A stretch of 64,000 bases of DNA. Source: Candidatus Enterovibrio altilux (GTDB lineage: Bacteria; Pseudomonadota; Gammaproteobacteria; Enterobacterales; Vibrionaceae). The notes below the pieces were generated by a model. The model saw nothing but the letters and a program-made list of their open reading frames with translations, made no database searches and was not told the origin of the DNA. Numbering within the stretch: the stretch's first letter is position 1; every line of letters starts with the position of its first letter. The stretch is from contig NZ_CP020663.1 of NCBI RefSeq assembly GCF_002381345.1, positions 1 to 64,000 of the forward strand, written 5' to 3'. This document shows positions 42,543 through 54,226 of this stretch, one piece after another. The position numbers and the translations under genes were made by a program.

Positions 42543-43127
42543 AACTTTGTTTCCTAATTCAAGTTTAAATAGCAAATTTCAACATAATTCGCTATTAAAT
42601 AATTACTTTTGTTTTAACCATACTTAGCCCTATTGGCTTATTTAACGTTTTATTATACCGTAAGTTTCACTAATCTGAGCATGCTGATTCCTTAGGTTTA
42701 ATGTCCCTCCTAGTCGTTTATTAACTCAAAACATTTCCGTCTCTGATAAGGAATATTTGTAGCAATCATACCTCGTTTTCCAATACTGATTTGAACCGCA
42801 TAACTTTTAATAATTGAGCCCGTCCATTACATGAATGACTTTGCTTTTAAAAAATTGCTCCTTTTTTGGTAGAATGAGTGAAACCTCTCATTTAATACAA
42901 ACAATTTCGTAACATTGTCTGGGGATGATAAGCTCTATCACTTGATATATTATTGATTTTTCAGAGAGTCTGTTTAAGTAAATTAGGTAGTATATAACCA
43001 TCAGTCACATTTGATGCACTTAACTTAGCAGCAATGATTTCATACATATTTATATCTATTACTAAATGTCACTTGTACCAGCCTCGCCATTTTTGATTAG
43101 TACCATGCTTTTTACTTTACATTAGAG
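42543..43127 (-). mobile_element. IS5-family remnant, right ~580 bp
   Basis: Minus-strand copy from a right end (TTTGTTTCCTAATTCAAG) to the transposase middle near ACCATGCTTTTTACTTT, where the next composite element begins. Frames are broken. Confidence 0.78.
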
Positions 43128-43131
43128 ACTT

Positions 43132-44313
43132 GGTTTTTTAATTCGACTTCAGATAGCATAACCCTACATAATTCACGATTAAACAATCGCTTTCATATTA
43201 AGCATACATAACTTTGCTAGCTTATGTAATGCTTTTATCATGACGTTGGTTTCACGAACCTGAGTTATGTGATTTCTTAGACTCAATGTGCATATTAGTA
43301 GTTTTTTGACTCGAACTACTACAGTCTCTACTATGAGAGGTTTATGGTAACCTGCTTTATTTTTTAAATTAGGGAACTAAATTTTTAATTGAAACTTTAA
43401 ACAGTTAGACTCACTAAAATATTCAGATCTATGAATAATTTAGCTGCAAAGCAACTAACTGAAAGCAGTACAACCAAACTTTAATCAATCGCAGCTAACT
43501 AATATTCTGGATTAATAAAGCAGCTATTCAGCTATGAAATCAAACTGAGCAGAGTAATCATGGGAGACCCTGTTTATTTAACGACTTAGCCATCACGACG
43601 GCCCTCATAGTTAGATGCATATTTTCAATGCCATTATCATACCCTCATTATTCATGCATGAGCAAGCGAGTTAAAACAGTTAACGTCACGTTCAAAGTGA
43701 ACGAATAAAGGAATGCACAGGACTTAGCCATTGATTATACGGGCCTGCAAAGCAATGGTGAAAGAGAGTAACGAGTTTAGCATAAGTTACATTTAGTGGT
43801 AGATATAAATATGCATGAAACCATTACTGTTATGTTCGATGAATTACATATGATTGACGGTGAAGTGCTACCTAATTTACTCAAATAGACCCACCTAAAA
43901 ATCAATGAAATATCAGGCGATGGTGCTTATGATACCAGACAATGTTACAAAAACATTCGTATTAAACGAGAGGTTCCACTCCTCCCATCAAAAAAATATA
44001 ATTTTTGAAACCAAAGTTAACCATGTAATTGAATGGCCAGTTACCGACAGTTATATGGTTCAAATCAGTATTGGAAAATGAAGTATGATTATTATAAACA
44101 CTCCCTATTAAAAATGACAATATTTTAAATTAAAAAACGACTTGGAGGGACATTGAACTGAAGGGCTCACCATGCTCAGATTAGTGGAATCTGCGTCATG
44201 ATAAAATAGTTCAATAAGCTGACAGGACTAAGTATGCCAAAATGAAAGCGCTTGTCTAATAGTTCATCAGGTTGATGACTTACTATCTGAACTTGCATTA
44301 AGAAATAAAGTTT
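43132..44313 (+). mobile_element. Composite IS5-family element
   Basis: 43132 to ~43351 is an inverted right end (GGTTTTTTAATTCGAC). It joins at TTTATGGTAACC to a forward left end TGCTTTATTTTTTAAATTAG (43353), which continues to CATTAAGAAATAAAGTTT (~44313). The forward body is short of the full length by internal deletion. No transposase ORF survives. Confidence 0.82.
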
Positions 44314-44443
44314 ATGCATGCTGATGAATGAAATCATTTGCGTTAAAATGTTACCAATCACTTTAAGGTGTTTTCTTGAATATCACAAGTTATCTTGGAA
44401 TTACTGGGAATCAAACTACAACTAGCACTAGTAAAGGACCCCA

Positions 44444-45793
44444 ATGATCATTTTATTGTTTAAAAATGCGACGATCGTCAATGAAAATCAAATCTTCGAA
44501 TCTGACTTGCTTGTTGAAAATGGCCGCATTACTAAGATTGCAAACGATATTAAGGCACCAACAGATTGCCGCGTTATTGATGCTACCGGTAAACACCTTA
44601 TTCCAGGTATGATAGACGACCAAGTACACTTTCGAGAACCAGGACTCACCCATAAAGGTGAGATTAAAACAGAATCAAAAGCAGCTATCGCTGGTGGCAT
44701 TACCACTTATATGGAAATGCCAAATGTCAACCCGCAAACGACAACCCTTCAAGCACTTGAAGAAAAATATGCCCGCGCGTTAGATAAAAGTTTTGCGAAC
44801 TACGCTTTCTACCTAGGTGCAACCAATGACAACATTCACGAAATACGCAAGCTAGATCCAAACCAAGCATGTGGTGTAAAAATATTCATGGGTGCATCAA
44901 CGGGTAACATGCTCGTTGATAGCGAAAAAACTTTGGCAAAAATTTTCGCTGATTGCCCAGTGCTAATCGCAACCCATTGTGAAGACACACCAATGATTGC
45001 GCAGCTTGAAGAAATCTACCGCAATAAATACGGCGAAAACATACCAATGCATGAACACGCACGTATTCGTTCTTCAGAAGCATGCTTAAAGTCATCACAA
45101 CTGGCAGTAGAGCTAGCCAAAGAATACGGTACTAACCTACATGTTCTTCACCTAACCACTGCAGACGAACTTTATCAGTTTGAACCAGCTAAAACGCTGG
45201 AAGAATTGGTAAACAAGCAAATCACCACAGAAGTATGTATACATCATCTATTTTTTAATCGCAACGATTACGAACGCCTTGGCAGCCAAATCAAGTGTAA
45301 CCCTGCAGTGAAAGAAGAAGACGACCAGAGAGCACTGATCCGAGCGGTGAAAGACGGTATAATTGATATTATTGCAACTGATCACGCACCGCATACGTGG
45401 AATGAAAAACAAACCACATATTTTAATGTTCCATCTGGTCTGCCACTTGTACAACATGCATTGCTATCAGCGTTTGAATTTTACCATCGCGGCATCTTTA
45501 GCCTGGAACTTGTAATTCAAAAAGCATGTCATGCTCCTGCTGTGCGCTATCAAGTAAAAGACCGGGGCTTCATTCGTGAAGGCTTTTGGGCTGACCTGGT
45601 ACTGATTGACTTACAAAGCACAGAAACAGTGATGAAAAACAATATTTTTTACAAATGTGCATGGTCACCATTTGAAGGATACACGTTCAGCACGTCAATT
45701 AACATGACCGTGTTAAATGGAAATGTTGCATTTGAAAACGGAGAACACTGTGAACAACGTTTCGCACAACGTTTGGAGTTTGATCGTAGATAA
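44444..45793 (+). CDS. pyrC: Dihydroorotase (COG0044 type)
   Basis: Amidohydrolase converting carbamoyl-aspartate to dihydroorotate in pyrimidine synthesis. 449 aa, much longer than the ~345 aa E. coli PyrC; it belongs to the larger dihydroorotase/dihydropyrimidinase group. The metal motif reads GMIDDQVHFREPGLTHKG, with Gln in place of the first His of the usual DxHxH; this variant occurs in relatives from Bacteroidetes (from memory). Other motifs: GVKIFMGASTGNM (metal-bridging Lys), THCED, HVLHLTT and ATDHAPH. ATG 44444 after AAAGGA. Substrate could differ, but no allantoin or hydantoin context is visible. Confidence 0.82.
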   Translation: MIILLFKNATIVNENQIFESDLLVENGRITKIANDIKAPTDCRVIDATGKHLIPGMIDDQVHFREPGLTHKGEIKTESKAAIAGGITTYMEMPNVNPQTTTLQALEEKYARALDKSFANYAFYLGATNDNIHEIRKLDPNQACGVKIFMGASTGNMLVDSEKTLAKIFADCPVLIATHCEDTPMIAQLEEIYRNKYGENIPMHEHARIRSSEACLKSSQLAVELAKEYGTNLHVLHLTTADELYQFEPAKTLEELVNKQITTEVCIHHLFFNRNDYERLGSQIKCNPAVKEEDDQRALIRAVKDGIIDIIATDHAPHTWNEKQTTYFNVPSGLPLVQHALLSAFEFYHRGIFSLELVIQKACHAPAVRYQVKDRGFIREGFWADLVLIDLQSTETVMKNNIFYKCAWSPFEGYTFSTSINMTVLNGNVAFENGEHCEQRFAQRLEFDRR

Positions 45794-45930
45794 TCCAATT
45801 ATTGTTAACGTAAGAAAAGAACAGCGAGCATCAAAAAGCAAAGATCTATTCCTTTTGTTTTTGTAACGGATGCAAACGCGCCTAACCAATATATTGCTAG
45901 AAACATAACACTCTTTAATACACAATCTAG

Positions 45931-47390
45931 GGCTCTGTTTTCTAAACCAGGTGACTTAATTAGTAATCTATGTTTTAAACAGCTAGGTGCACTTAAATAT
46001 GCAGGTTTATGAATAAATTTCGCTGAAAAACAACTAATTGGGAACGGTATAATCAAGTTTTAATTAATAGTAACTAACTAATTTTTTGGATTGATGAAAA
46101 AGCCATTTAACTATGGAATCAAATAAAGCCAAGTGATCATAAAAAACTTTATTTTTTAGCAACTTAGCCATTATGTTTGCATAGTCAAATGTGTGTTTTC
46201 AATGCCATTCATAGGTCTACTATAATCTACTACTTTTATTTTTAAACTGATTCAACTACTGTTATTATACCTCATTATTCATGAATTAGGAAACGAACAA
46301 ATACGGTGAACGTTACGTTCAAGGAGCTTAGTTTCCTAATTCGACTTCAGATAGCAAATCCCAACATGATTCATTCTTGGACAGTCGCTTTTGTTTTAAG
46401 CATACCTAGCACTGTTAGCTGATTTAACGCTTTCATCACAGTATAGGTTTCGCTGATCTAAGCATTATAATCTCTTAGGCTCAATATTCTTCCGAGTAAT
46501 TTTTGACTAAAATATGACCATTTTTGCTAAAAAGGTTTATGGTAACCACACTCCGTTTTCCATTGTAGATTTGAACTGTACAACTGCTGGGAACTGACAA
46601 CTAAATTATATAGATGACCTCATTCCCTGAAAGTTGCTTCTTTTCTTAGTGGGGCGTGTAGAATCGCTCGTTTAATATGAACAGTTTCGTAACATTATCT
46701 GATGCCGTACGAACTATAAAATAATATTTCATTGATTTTCAGCTGGGTCTGCTTGAGCAAGTTAGGGAGTACTCCACCATCAGCAACCTTTGATGCATTC
46801 AATTCAACAACAATGATTTCATGCGTATTTATACCTATCACTACATATAATTTGCGTCAAATTCTAGCCGGTTCCCATCAGTGCCATGCTTTTTTGACTT
46901 CTCACTCGCCTTCATCGCAGACTTGAAGCTCCGTAGCATTAATGACTGAGGGCAGAATGGTTCTTTTAGTCTTCGTCTTGAACTTAATGTTAACCATTTT
47001 GACTCACTTATTATTGCATGATAATGTCAGTTGAACAAGTTTGAAAACAGAATTAATAAATCCTTGCAGACCTCTCAATAGCATTGAAAATATGTGTTTA
47101 ATCATGAAAATCGTCGTAACCCCTAAGTCACTAAATAAACGAAGTCTTCCATTATTACTCTGCTCAGCTAGGTTCCATAGCTGCATAACTTTTTCATAAA
47201 TTCAAAATGTTAGTGAGCCCCGATTGATTAAAACTTGATTATACTGCTTCCAGTTCGTTATTTTATAAAGTAGTTTGTTCATAGACTCGAGTATTTAAGT
47301 AAATATCGCTGTTTAGCGCGTAGATTGATAATCTAGTTCTCTGATTTAGAAAATCAAGCTTATCTGAACTCAAATTAGGAAATAACACTT
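45931..47390. mobile_element. IS copy interrupted by an inverted second copy
   Basis: 45931-46324: forward left part (GGCTCTGTTTTCTAAACC onward). 46325-47361: near-complete minus-strand copy, from AGCTTAGTTTCCTAATTCG to the left end TTCTCTGATTTAGAAAATC. 47362-47390: a scrap of forward right end (ATCTGAACTCAAATTAGG) that probably belongs to the first copy. Transposase frames are broken; a 60-aa piece lies at 47004-47186. Confidence 0.78.
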
Positions 47391-47656
47391 GTATACGATA
47401 CACTTCCCAAGAATAGACACACTGTTGACAAACTCTATACGTAACCGTATTAAAAGGAAGAATTTGACCCACCGCACTCGCTTTAAAATTAAAGAAAATG
47501 CATGATAAAGTCATTCGTACCTTCATTGAACATGAGTATTACCTTTCAATCACTGTTAATTATTGAATACATGGCCCTATTGCATATAGCTGATTATTGT
47601 CACGCACAGCTAACCTACTACAGAAAACTCATTACATCCGAGATTTGGCAAAAAGC
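47391..47656. other. Spacer before the FliL-like gene
   Basis: About 265 bases, AT-rich, with no IS match or readable gene. It may hold the promoter of the downstream gene. Confidence 0.35.
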
Positions 47657-48067
47657 ATGAAAAAATATTTAATTTTTTTACACACTCTGTTCATTACAAT
47701 ATTAATATCATCTATATCTATGGCGAAAGAAAAAGAAAATACACCAAAATTTAACTACTTCACACTTGAACCTGACATCACCACTAATTTTATCACTGAA
47801 GGGCATAAACTTGGATTCATCAATATACGTGTTGACTTAATAGTCGATGACATCATGTTGATCCATATGTTGGAATATCACCAACCATTAATACGAGATA
47901 CCATTATTAAAGCGTTGGGTCAGGAAAGTGAAGTACGAGTAAAGTCCTTATCAGGACGTGAAGCAATCCGTAAAAATTGCTTGGAAAAAGTTAATGAAAT
48001 TCTACTTGCAGAGACTAAACAGAAAGTACTAGTCGACCTTCTGTTTACTATGTATTTGTACCAATAA
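47657..48067 (+). CDS. FliL-like exported protein
   Basis: 136 aa. An N-terminal hydrophobic segment (residues ~3-22, LIFLHTLFITILISSISMA) looks like a signal peptide or anchor. The remainder (NYFTLEPDITTNFIT, LGFINIRVDLIVDD, LVDLLFTMYLYQ) matches the FliL fold found in stand-alone FliL-like proteins of vibrios; FliL proper is associated with the flagellar basal body. ATG 47657 is chosen because it starts the signal-like segment. No flagellar gene is nearby, so its role here is unknown. Confidence 0.75.
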   Translation: MKKYLIFLHTLFITILISSISMAKEKENTPKFNYFTLEPDITTNFITEGHKLGFINIRVDLIVDDIMLIHMLEYHQPLIRDTIIKALGQESEVRVKSLSGREAIRKNCLEKVNEILLAETKQKVLVDLLFTMYLYQ

Positions 48068-48091
48068 ATAAAGCATACCGGCCATGCATTA

Positions 48092-49312
48092 GACTTTGTT
48101 TCCTAATGCTTATTTAGATAGCAACCTCAATATGATTAACTATTAAACAATCACTTTTATTTTAGCCATACCTAGTCCTGCCAGCTTATTTAACGCTATT
48201 ATGATAGCGTAGATTTCGCTTATCTGAACTGTATGATCCCTTAGGCTCAATGTTCTTCCCAATGTTTTTTTGACTTGGAACATTGCTATCTCTGCCAAAA
48301 AACATTTATGTAACCGACTTTATTTTCTCAATTAGATAACTAAATTTTTAATCAACACTCTAAACAGTTAGATTAACTTAAATATTTAAATCTATGAACC
48401 AGCTTAGCTACAAAGCAACTCACTGGAAGCAATATAATTAAGTTTTAATCAACCGGGGCTCACTAAAATTCTGAATTCATGAAAGAACCATTCAGCTATG
48501 GAATAAAACTAAGCAGGGTAATCATGGAAGACTTCGTTTATTTAATCACTTAACTATTATAATGGCCCTCGTGGTTAAATGCGTATTTTCAATACTATTG
48601 AAAAGTCTGCAAGGCTTCATTAACTCTATTTTTAAACTTGCTCAACTTCCATTTTCATGCCCTCACTATTCATGCATTAGCAAGCGAACCAAAACAGTTA
48701 ACGTCGCGTTCAAAACGAAGATTAAAGGAGTTATCCAGCATTTAGCCATTGCTGCTACAGGGCTAAAAATCTACGGTGAAGGAAAAGAGAAAATAAAAAA
48801 ACATGACACTAATAAGAAACTACTAGCCTGCCACGAATTCCATATAGCAATAAATATAAATACACATGCATGCAATAACTACCGCTGAGTTGAGTGCATT
48901 AAATGTGGCTAACGGTGAAAGACAACCTAACTTACTCAAACAAAGCCGCTTAAAAATTAATTTGATCTCAGGCGATGGTTGCTTACGAGACTAAACAATG
49001 TTATAGGACCGTTTGTATTAAACGAGCGGTTCCATTCATCCCACCACGAAAGGGAGAAATTTTTTAAAAACAATCTCATCCGCGTAATTTAACGGTCAGC
49101 TACTCTAAGTTATACGGTTCCAATCAGCATTGAAAAACAAAGTATGATTACTATAAATGCTTTCTATCAAAGAAGGCAATGTTTCGAGTCAAAAAACTAC
49201 TGGGAGGAGCATTGGACTTAAGAGATCACATACTCAGATTAGCGAAACCTATGCCATGGTAAAAGTGTTAAATCAGCTGATAGTGCTAAGTATGCCTAAA
49301 ATGAAAGCAATT
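48092..49312 (+). mobile_element. Composite IS5-family element, right end truncated
   Basis: 48092 to ~48313 is an inverted right end (GACTTTGTTTCCTAATGC). It joins at TTTATGTAACC to a forward left end GACTTTATTTTCTCAATTAG (~48315). The forward copy encodes a 108-aa transposase piece (48562-48888; KTVNVAFKTKIKGVIQHL, GLKIYGEGKEK). It breaks off near 49312, ~30 bases before fabV, without its final ~60 bp. Confidence 0.8.
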
Positions 49313-49343
49313 ATCCTAAGTTAAACTGTAAGGAATATTAAAT

Positions 49344-50546
49344 ATGGTTATTCAACCTAAAATTAGAGGATTTATCTGTACGACGACACACCCAGAAGGT
49401 TGTGAAGCTAACATCAAAGAACAAATTACATTTACTCAATCACAAAGTGCTATAACAAATGCACCTAAAAATGTACTAATCATTGGTTCATCAAGTGGCT
49501 ACGGCATGTCATCACGCATTACGGCAGCGTTTGGCGGTGGGGCTGCTACTATCGGTGTCTTTTTTGAAAAGCCAGGCACAGAAAAAAAGCCAGGTACTGC
49601 TGGTTGGTATAATACAGCAGCATTCGATAAATTGGCTAAAAGAGAAGGTCTTTACAGCAAAAATCTGAATGGTGATGCTTTCTCCGATGAAGCAAAGCGT
49701 AAAGTTATTTCTCTTATTAAAGAGGACTTAGGGCAAGTAAATATGGTAATTTACTCTCTGGCATCTCCAGTACGTAAATTACCAAAAACTGGTGAAGTTA
49801 TTCGTTCTTGTATAAAACCTATTGGAAATGCTTACTCTTCAACATCAGTCGATACCAACCAAGATAAAATTATTGAAGTACACATTGAGCCTGCAAACGA
49901 GCAAGAAATCCAAAACGCAGTCACTGTTATGGGAGGGCAAGACTGGGAGCTTTGGATGCAATCTCTAGCTGATGTTGGCGTTCTTGCTGATGGTTGCAAA
50001 ACCGTCGCGTATAGCTATATCGGTACTGAATTGACGTGGCCGATCTATTGGAATGGCGTATTGGGCTGTGCAAAAATGGATTTAGAACGTGCAGCAAGAG
50101 TGCTTAACAAAAAGCTGTCAGCGACAGGAGGCACAGCAAATGTTGCCGTATTGAAGAGTGTTGTAACTCAAGCAAGCTCCGCAATTCCTGTGATGCCGTT
50201 ATACATTTCAATGGTATTCAAAAAAATGCGGGAAGAGGGTGTTCATGAAAACTGCATTGAACAAATCTATCGTATGTTTAGTCACAGTCTTTACCGTGAG
50301 GACGGTGCCGCACCATCTGTAGATAATAAAAATCGTTTGCGTCTAGATGATTGGGAACTGCGCAAAGATATTCAAAAATATTGCTGCGAGTTATGGCCTC
50401 AGATTACTTCAGAAAACCTAAAAGAGCTGACTGACTATGCTGAGTATAAAGCGGAATTTTTGAAATTATTTGGTTTTGGTATCGACAGTGTTGATTACGA
50501 TACGGATGTAAACCCAGAAGTTAACTTTGACGTTCAAATAATGTAA
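49344..50546 (+). CDS. fabV: Enoyl-ACP reductase FabV
   Basis: NADH-dependent trans-2-enoyl-ACP (CoA) reductase, last step of fatty-acid elongation; a triclosan-resistant isozyme first described in Vibrio cholerae. 400 aa. N-terminal [15 protein letters not shown]-like region, cofactor motif [15 protein letters not shown], and the active-site Tyr-x8-Lys in [19 protein letters not shown] 49344 after TAAGGA. The upstream IS remnant ends within ~30 bases, so the promoter must lie in IS-derived sequence or in this short spacer. Confidence 0.96.
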   Translation: MVIQPKIRGFICTTTHPEGCEANIKEQITFTQSQSAITNAPKNVLIIGSSSGYGMSSRITAAFGGGAATIGVFFEKPGTEKKPGTAGWYNTAAFDKLAKREGLYSKNLNGDAFSDEAKRKVISLIKEDLGQVNMVIYSLASPVRKLPKTGEVIRSCIKPIGNAYSSTSVDTNQDKIIEVHIEPANEQEIQNAVTVMGGQDWELWMQSLADVGVLADGCKTVAYSYIGTELTWPIYWNGVLGCAKMDLERAARVLNKKLSATGGTANVAVLKSVVTQASSAIPVMPLYISMVFKKMREEGVHENCIEQIYRMFSHSLYREDGAAPSVDNKNRLRLDDWELRKDIQKYCCELWPQITSENLKELTDYAEYKAEFLKLFGFGIDSVDYDTDVNPEVNFDVQIM

Positions 50547-50618
50547 GTTATTTCGGCTATAAAACAAAAAAGCCAGCCTACATAGGTTGGCTTTTTTGTT
50601 TTATAGCCGAAATAACTT
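50545..50618. terminator. Very long bidirectional hairpin terminator after fabV
   Basis: Arms of ~36 bases (50545-50580 and 50583-50618) with one mismatch and a minimal loop. The core AAAAAAGCCAGCC/GGTTGGCTTTTTT is a typical bidirectional intrinsic terminator. The arms extend a further ~19 bases on each side and overlap the fabV stop codon. Confidence 0.9.
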
Positions 50619-50619
50619 T

Positions 50620-51661
50620 ATTGTTTACTTCGGGTTCAGATAGCAAATTTCAACATAATTCACTCTTAGACCATCGTTTTTATTCTAAGCATATGTAGCC
50701 CTGTTAACTTATTTGACGTTTTTATCATGGCGTAGGTTTCGCTAATCTGAGTATTATGATCTCTTAAGCCCAATGTCTCTCCCAGGAGTTTTTTAACTTG
50801 AAACATTGCCTTCTCTGATAGAAAGCGTTTATAGTAACCATACTTTATTTTTCAATGCTAATTTGAACAGTATAACTCTGGTAACAGTTTGCTAAGTTAT
50901 GCAAATGATCTCTTTCCCAACAATTTGCACTCTTTTTTGGTGGGGGGCGTAGCACCAACCGTTTCATACGAACGATTTAGTAACATTACCTGGTGTCGTA
51001 AGCACCATCGCCTTATATCTCATTAATTCTGCACCAGGTCTGTTTGAACACATTAGGTAGTACTTTACCGACAGTCACATTTAATAAACTTAATTCAGTC
51101 GCAATTATTTCATGCGTATTTATAGCTACCGCTAAATGTGACTTATGCCAAACTCACCCTTTTTTATCAGTACTATGTCATTTTACTTTCATTCGCCTCC
51201 ACCATAGACTGTGAGTCCCGTAGCATCCATGGTTAAACATTAAATGGCTCCTTTATTCTTCTTCTTGACCGTGACGTTAGCCGATTTAGCTCGCTTGCTA
51301 ATGCATGAACAGTAGGGCATGGCCACGGTGGTTGAGCCGGTTTAAAAACAGAATTAATGAATCCTTGTAGACTTCTAGATAGTATTGAAAATGCGCGTTT
51401 AACCATGAGGGCCATCGTGATGGCTAACTCGCTAAATAAACGAGGTCTCCCATAATTACTCTGTTTAGTTTGATTCCATAACGGAATAATTTCTTCACCA
51501 ACCCAAAATATTAGCGCACCACTGTTGAGTAAAACTTGATTATACTGCTCCCAATTAGTTATTTTATAGCGAAGCTTATTCGTAGACCTAAATATTTCAG
51601 TAAACCTAGCTGTTTAAAGTAGAGATTAATAATTTAATTTCCTAATTTAAGAAACAAAGCC
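50620..51661 (-). mobile_element. IS5-family copy, near full length, dead
   Basis: Minus-strand copy from a degraded right end (TTGTTTACTTCGGGTTC) to the left end CCTAATTTAAGAAACAAAGC (51661). A 60-aa transposase piece (51233-51415; MVKRAFSILSRSLQGFINSV) survives. It abuts a forward partial copy, forming a long inverted repeat. Confidence 0.82.
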
Positions 51662-51663
51662 AC

Positions 51664-52481
51664 CTATCCATTACGACGATCCTCATGGTTAAACGCGCAT
51701 TTTCAATACTCTCTAGAAGTCTACAAGGATTCATTAATTTTGTTTTTAAACCAGCTCAACCGCCATGGCCATACCCTACTATTCATGCATTAGCAAGCGA
51801 GCCAAATCGGTTAACGTCACAGTCAAGACGAAGGATAAAAGAACCATCCAACATTTAGCTATTGATGCTACGGGACTAAAAGTCTACTATGCGGACGAAT
51901 GGAAAATAAAAAAGCATGGCACTGATAGTAAACGCTAAGTTTGATGCAAGTTACATTTGGGATGGATATAAATACACATAAAATTATTTCTGCTGAATTA
52001 AGTTCATCGAATATGGTTGATGATGGAGAGTCGCCTAATTTATTCAAACAGACCAGCTGAAAAATTGATAAGATCTCAAGCAATGATGCCTTACGACACT
52101 AAATAATATTACAAATCCGTTCGTATTACATGGTAATGCTACGCTCCCCCCCCACCAAGGAAGAGTGCAGCTTGTTGGAAACGAGGTCATCCGTACAATT
52201 TAGCAGTGAGTCACCAGAAACTATACGGTTCAAACTAATATCGGCAATCAGGTATGCTGACCATAAAAATTTTTTATTAAAGGTAGCAATGTTCCGAGTC
52301 AAAAAACTGTTCTAAGATACATGGAGTCTAAGGGATTATAATACCCAGATTAGTTAAATCTATGCAAGTATAAAAATGTCAAAGAGGCTGACAGCCTTGA
52401 AATACCTAAAACGAAAATGATCGTCTAATAGTTCATTATGTTGGAACTTGCTATCTGCACTAGAACTAAAAAACAAAAACC
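51664..52481 (+). mobile_element. IS5-family copy, 5'-truncated
   Basis: Forward copy lacking its first ~230 bases: starts at CTATCCATTACGACGATCC and ends at AACTAAAAAACAAAAACC (~52481). Frames are broken. It lies immediately upstream of prfC. Confidence 0.8.
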
Positions 52482-52515
52482 ATACAGGGGTCTACATAAA
52501 TAAGGCATAAGCTTG

Positions 52516-54102
52516 ATGAATTCATATTTTATTCAACAAATTAAAAGACGCAGAACTTTTGCTATCATATCACACCCAGATGCAGGTAAAACAACGATCA
52601 CTGAAAAAGTTTTATTGTTCGGAAACGCGATTCAAAAAGCAGGTACAGTGAAAGGTCGTGGTTCTAGCCAGTACGCAAAGTCTGACTGGATGGAAATAGA
52701 AAAAGAACGTGGAATTTCCGTCACTACTTCTGTCATGCAGTTTCCTTATAAAGACTGCTTAATTAATTTACTTGATACACCTGGACACGAGGACTTCTCT
52801 GAAGATACCTATCGAACACTGACCGCAGTCGATTCATGTTTGATGGTTATCGATGCTGCGAAAGGTGTTGAAGAGCGTACGTGTAAATTGATGGAAATTA
52901 CGCGCTTGCGTAATACGCCAATCGTTACCTTTATGAATAAATTGGACCGCGAAACTCGTGACCCCATGGAATTACTAGATGAAGTTGAAAGTGAGCTGAG
53001 AATTGCATGTGCACCGATATCTTGGCCTATTGGTTGTGGTAAAGAGTTTAAGGGCGTTTATTACATTCACCGTGATGAAACGCTTTTGTATCAATCAGGA
53101 CAAGGGCGCATTATACAAAAAAAACGTGTTATTAAAGGCCTGAACAACCCAAAACTTAATGTCGTAGTGGGTGAAAATTTAGCACTTCAACTGCGTGAAG
53201 AGTTAGAGTTAGTTATTGGTATATCTCATAAATTTAATCAAAAACTGTTTCTAAAAGGTGAGCTGACACCAGTTTTTTTTGGCACAGCATTAGGTAATTT
53301 TGGTGTTGACCATATGCTAGATGGATTGACCGATTGGGCGCCTCAACCATTAGCTCGTCAAGCACATGAACGCTTGATTGAATCAAATGAAGAAAAGTTC
53401 AGTGGTTTCGTTTTTAAGATTCAAGCAAACATGGATCCTAAACATCGTGACCGCATTGCATTTATGCGTATTGTGTCAGGCAAATACAACCGAGGCATGA
53501 AAATGAAGCATGTTCGTACTGGTAAGCTAGTTTCAATCTCAGATGCGGTTACTTTCATGGCTGGTGATCGTTCGCGTGCGGAAGAAGCGTTTCCAGGTGA
53601 TATCATTGGTTTACATAATCACGGAACTATCCAAATTGGTGATACCTTCACTCAAAGTGAAAATTTTAAATTTTTAGGTATCCCGAATTTTGCACCAGAA
53701 TTGTTCCGTCGCATTCATTTACGGGATCCGTTGAAGCAAAAACAATTATTGAAAGGGCTTGTTCAGTTATCTGAAGAAGGTGCTGTGCAAGTATTCCGTC
53801 CTCTTATCTCTAACGATCTGATTATTGGTGCTATTGGTATACTGCAGTTTGACGTAGTTGTAGCGAGGCTTAAATCTGAGTACAATGTAGAAACTCTTTA
53901 TGAGCCTATTAAAATTGCTGCAGCGCGTTGGATCAAATGTTCTAATAGTAAAAAGCTGAATGATTTTCAACGCAAAAATCAAACTAATTTAGCGATGGAT
54001 GGTGGGAATAACCTTACCTATATTGCACCAACCATGGTTAATCTTCACTTGACGGAGAAACGCCATTCTGATGTAATTTTCCTAGCAACTCGTGAGCACT
54101 AA
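52516..54102 (+). CDS. prfC: Peptide chain release factor 3
   Basis: Translational GTPase that removes RF1/RF2 from the ribosome after termination. GTP motifs: [13 protein letters not shown] (G1), [12 protein letters not shown] (G2), [15 protein letters not shown] (G3), FMNKLDRE (G4). Domain II and the RF3 C-terminal domain follow, ending VIFLATREH. 528 aa (E. coli 529). ATG 52516 gives the family N-terminus. Intact. Confidence 0.97.
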   Translation: MNSYFIQQIKRRRTFAIISHPDAGKTTITEKVLLFGNAIQKAGTVKGRGSSQYAKSDWMEIEKERGISVTTSVMQFPYKDCLINLLDTPGHEDFSEDTYRTLTAVDSCLMVIDAAKGVEERTCKLMEITRLRNTPIVTFMNKLDRETRDPMELLDEVESELRIACAPISWPIGCGKEFKGVYYIHRDETLLYQSGQGRIIQKKRVIKGLNNPKLNVVVGENLALQLREELELVIGISHKFNQKLFLKGELTPVFFGTALGNFGVDHMLDGLTDWAPQPLARQAHERLIESNEEKFSGFVFKIQANMDPKHRDRIAFMRIVSGKYNRGMKMKHVRTGKLVSISDAVTFMAGDRSRAEEAFPGDIIGLHNHGTIQIGDTFTQSENFKFLGIPNFAPELFRRIHLRDPLKQKQLLKGLVQLSEEGAVQVFRPLISNDLIIGAIGILQFDVVVARLKSEYNVETLYEPIKIAAARWIKCSNSKKLNDFQRKNQTNLAMDGGNNLTYIAPTMVNLHLTEKRHSDVIFLATREH

Positions 54103-54226
54103 TTACTGGTAATATTTCAATACTAAGTATTGATATATTCGTTTTTATGAAGTTATAGTTATGGTTACTTTTGATATTACATCTGTTTGGATCAGCACAC
54201 AAGTACAGTTTAAAAGCATAAAATAG

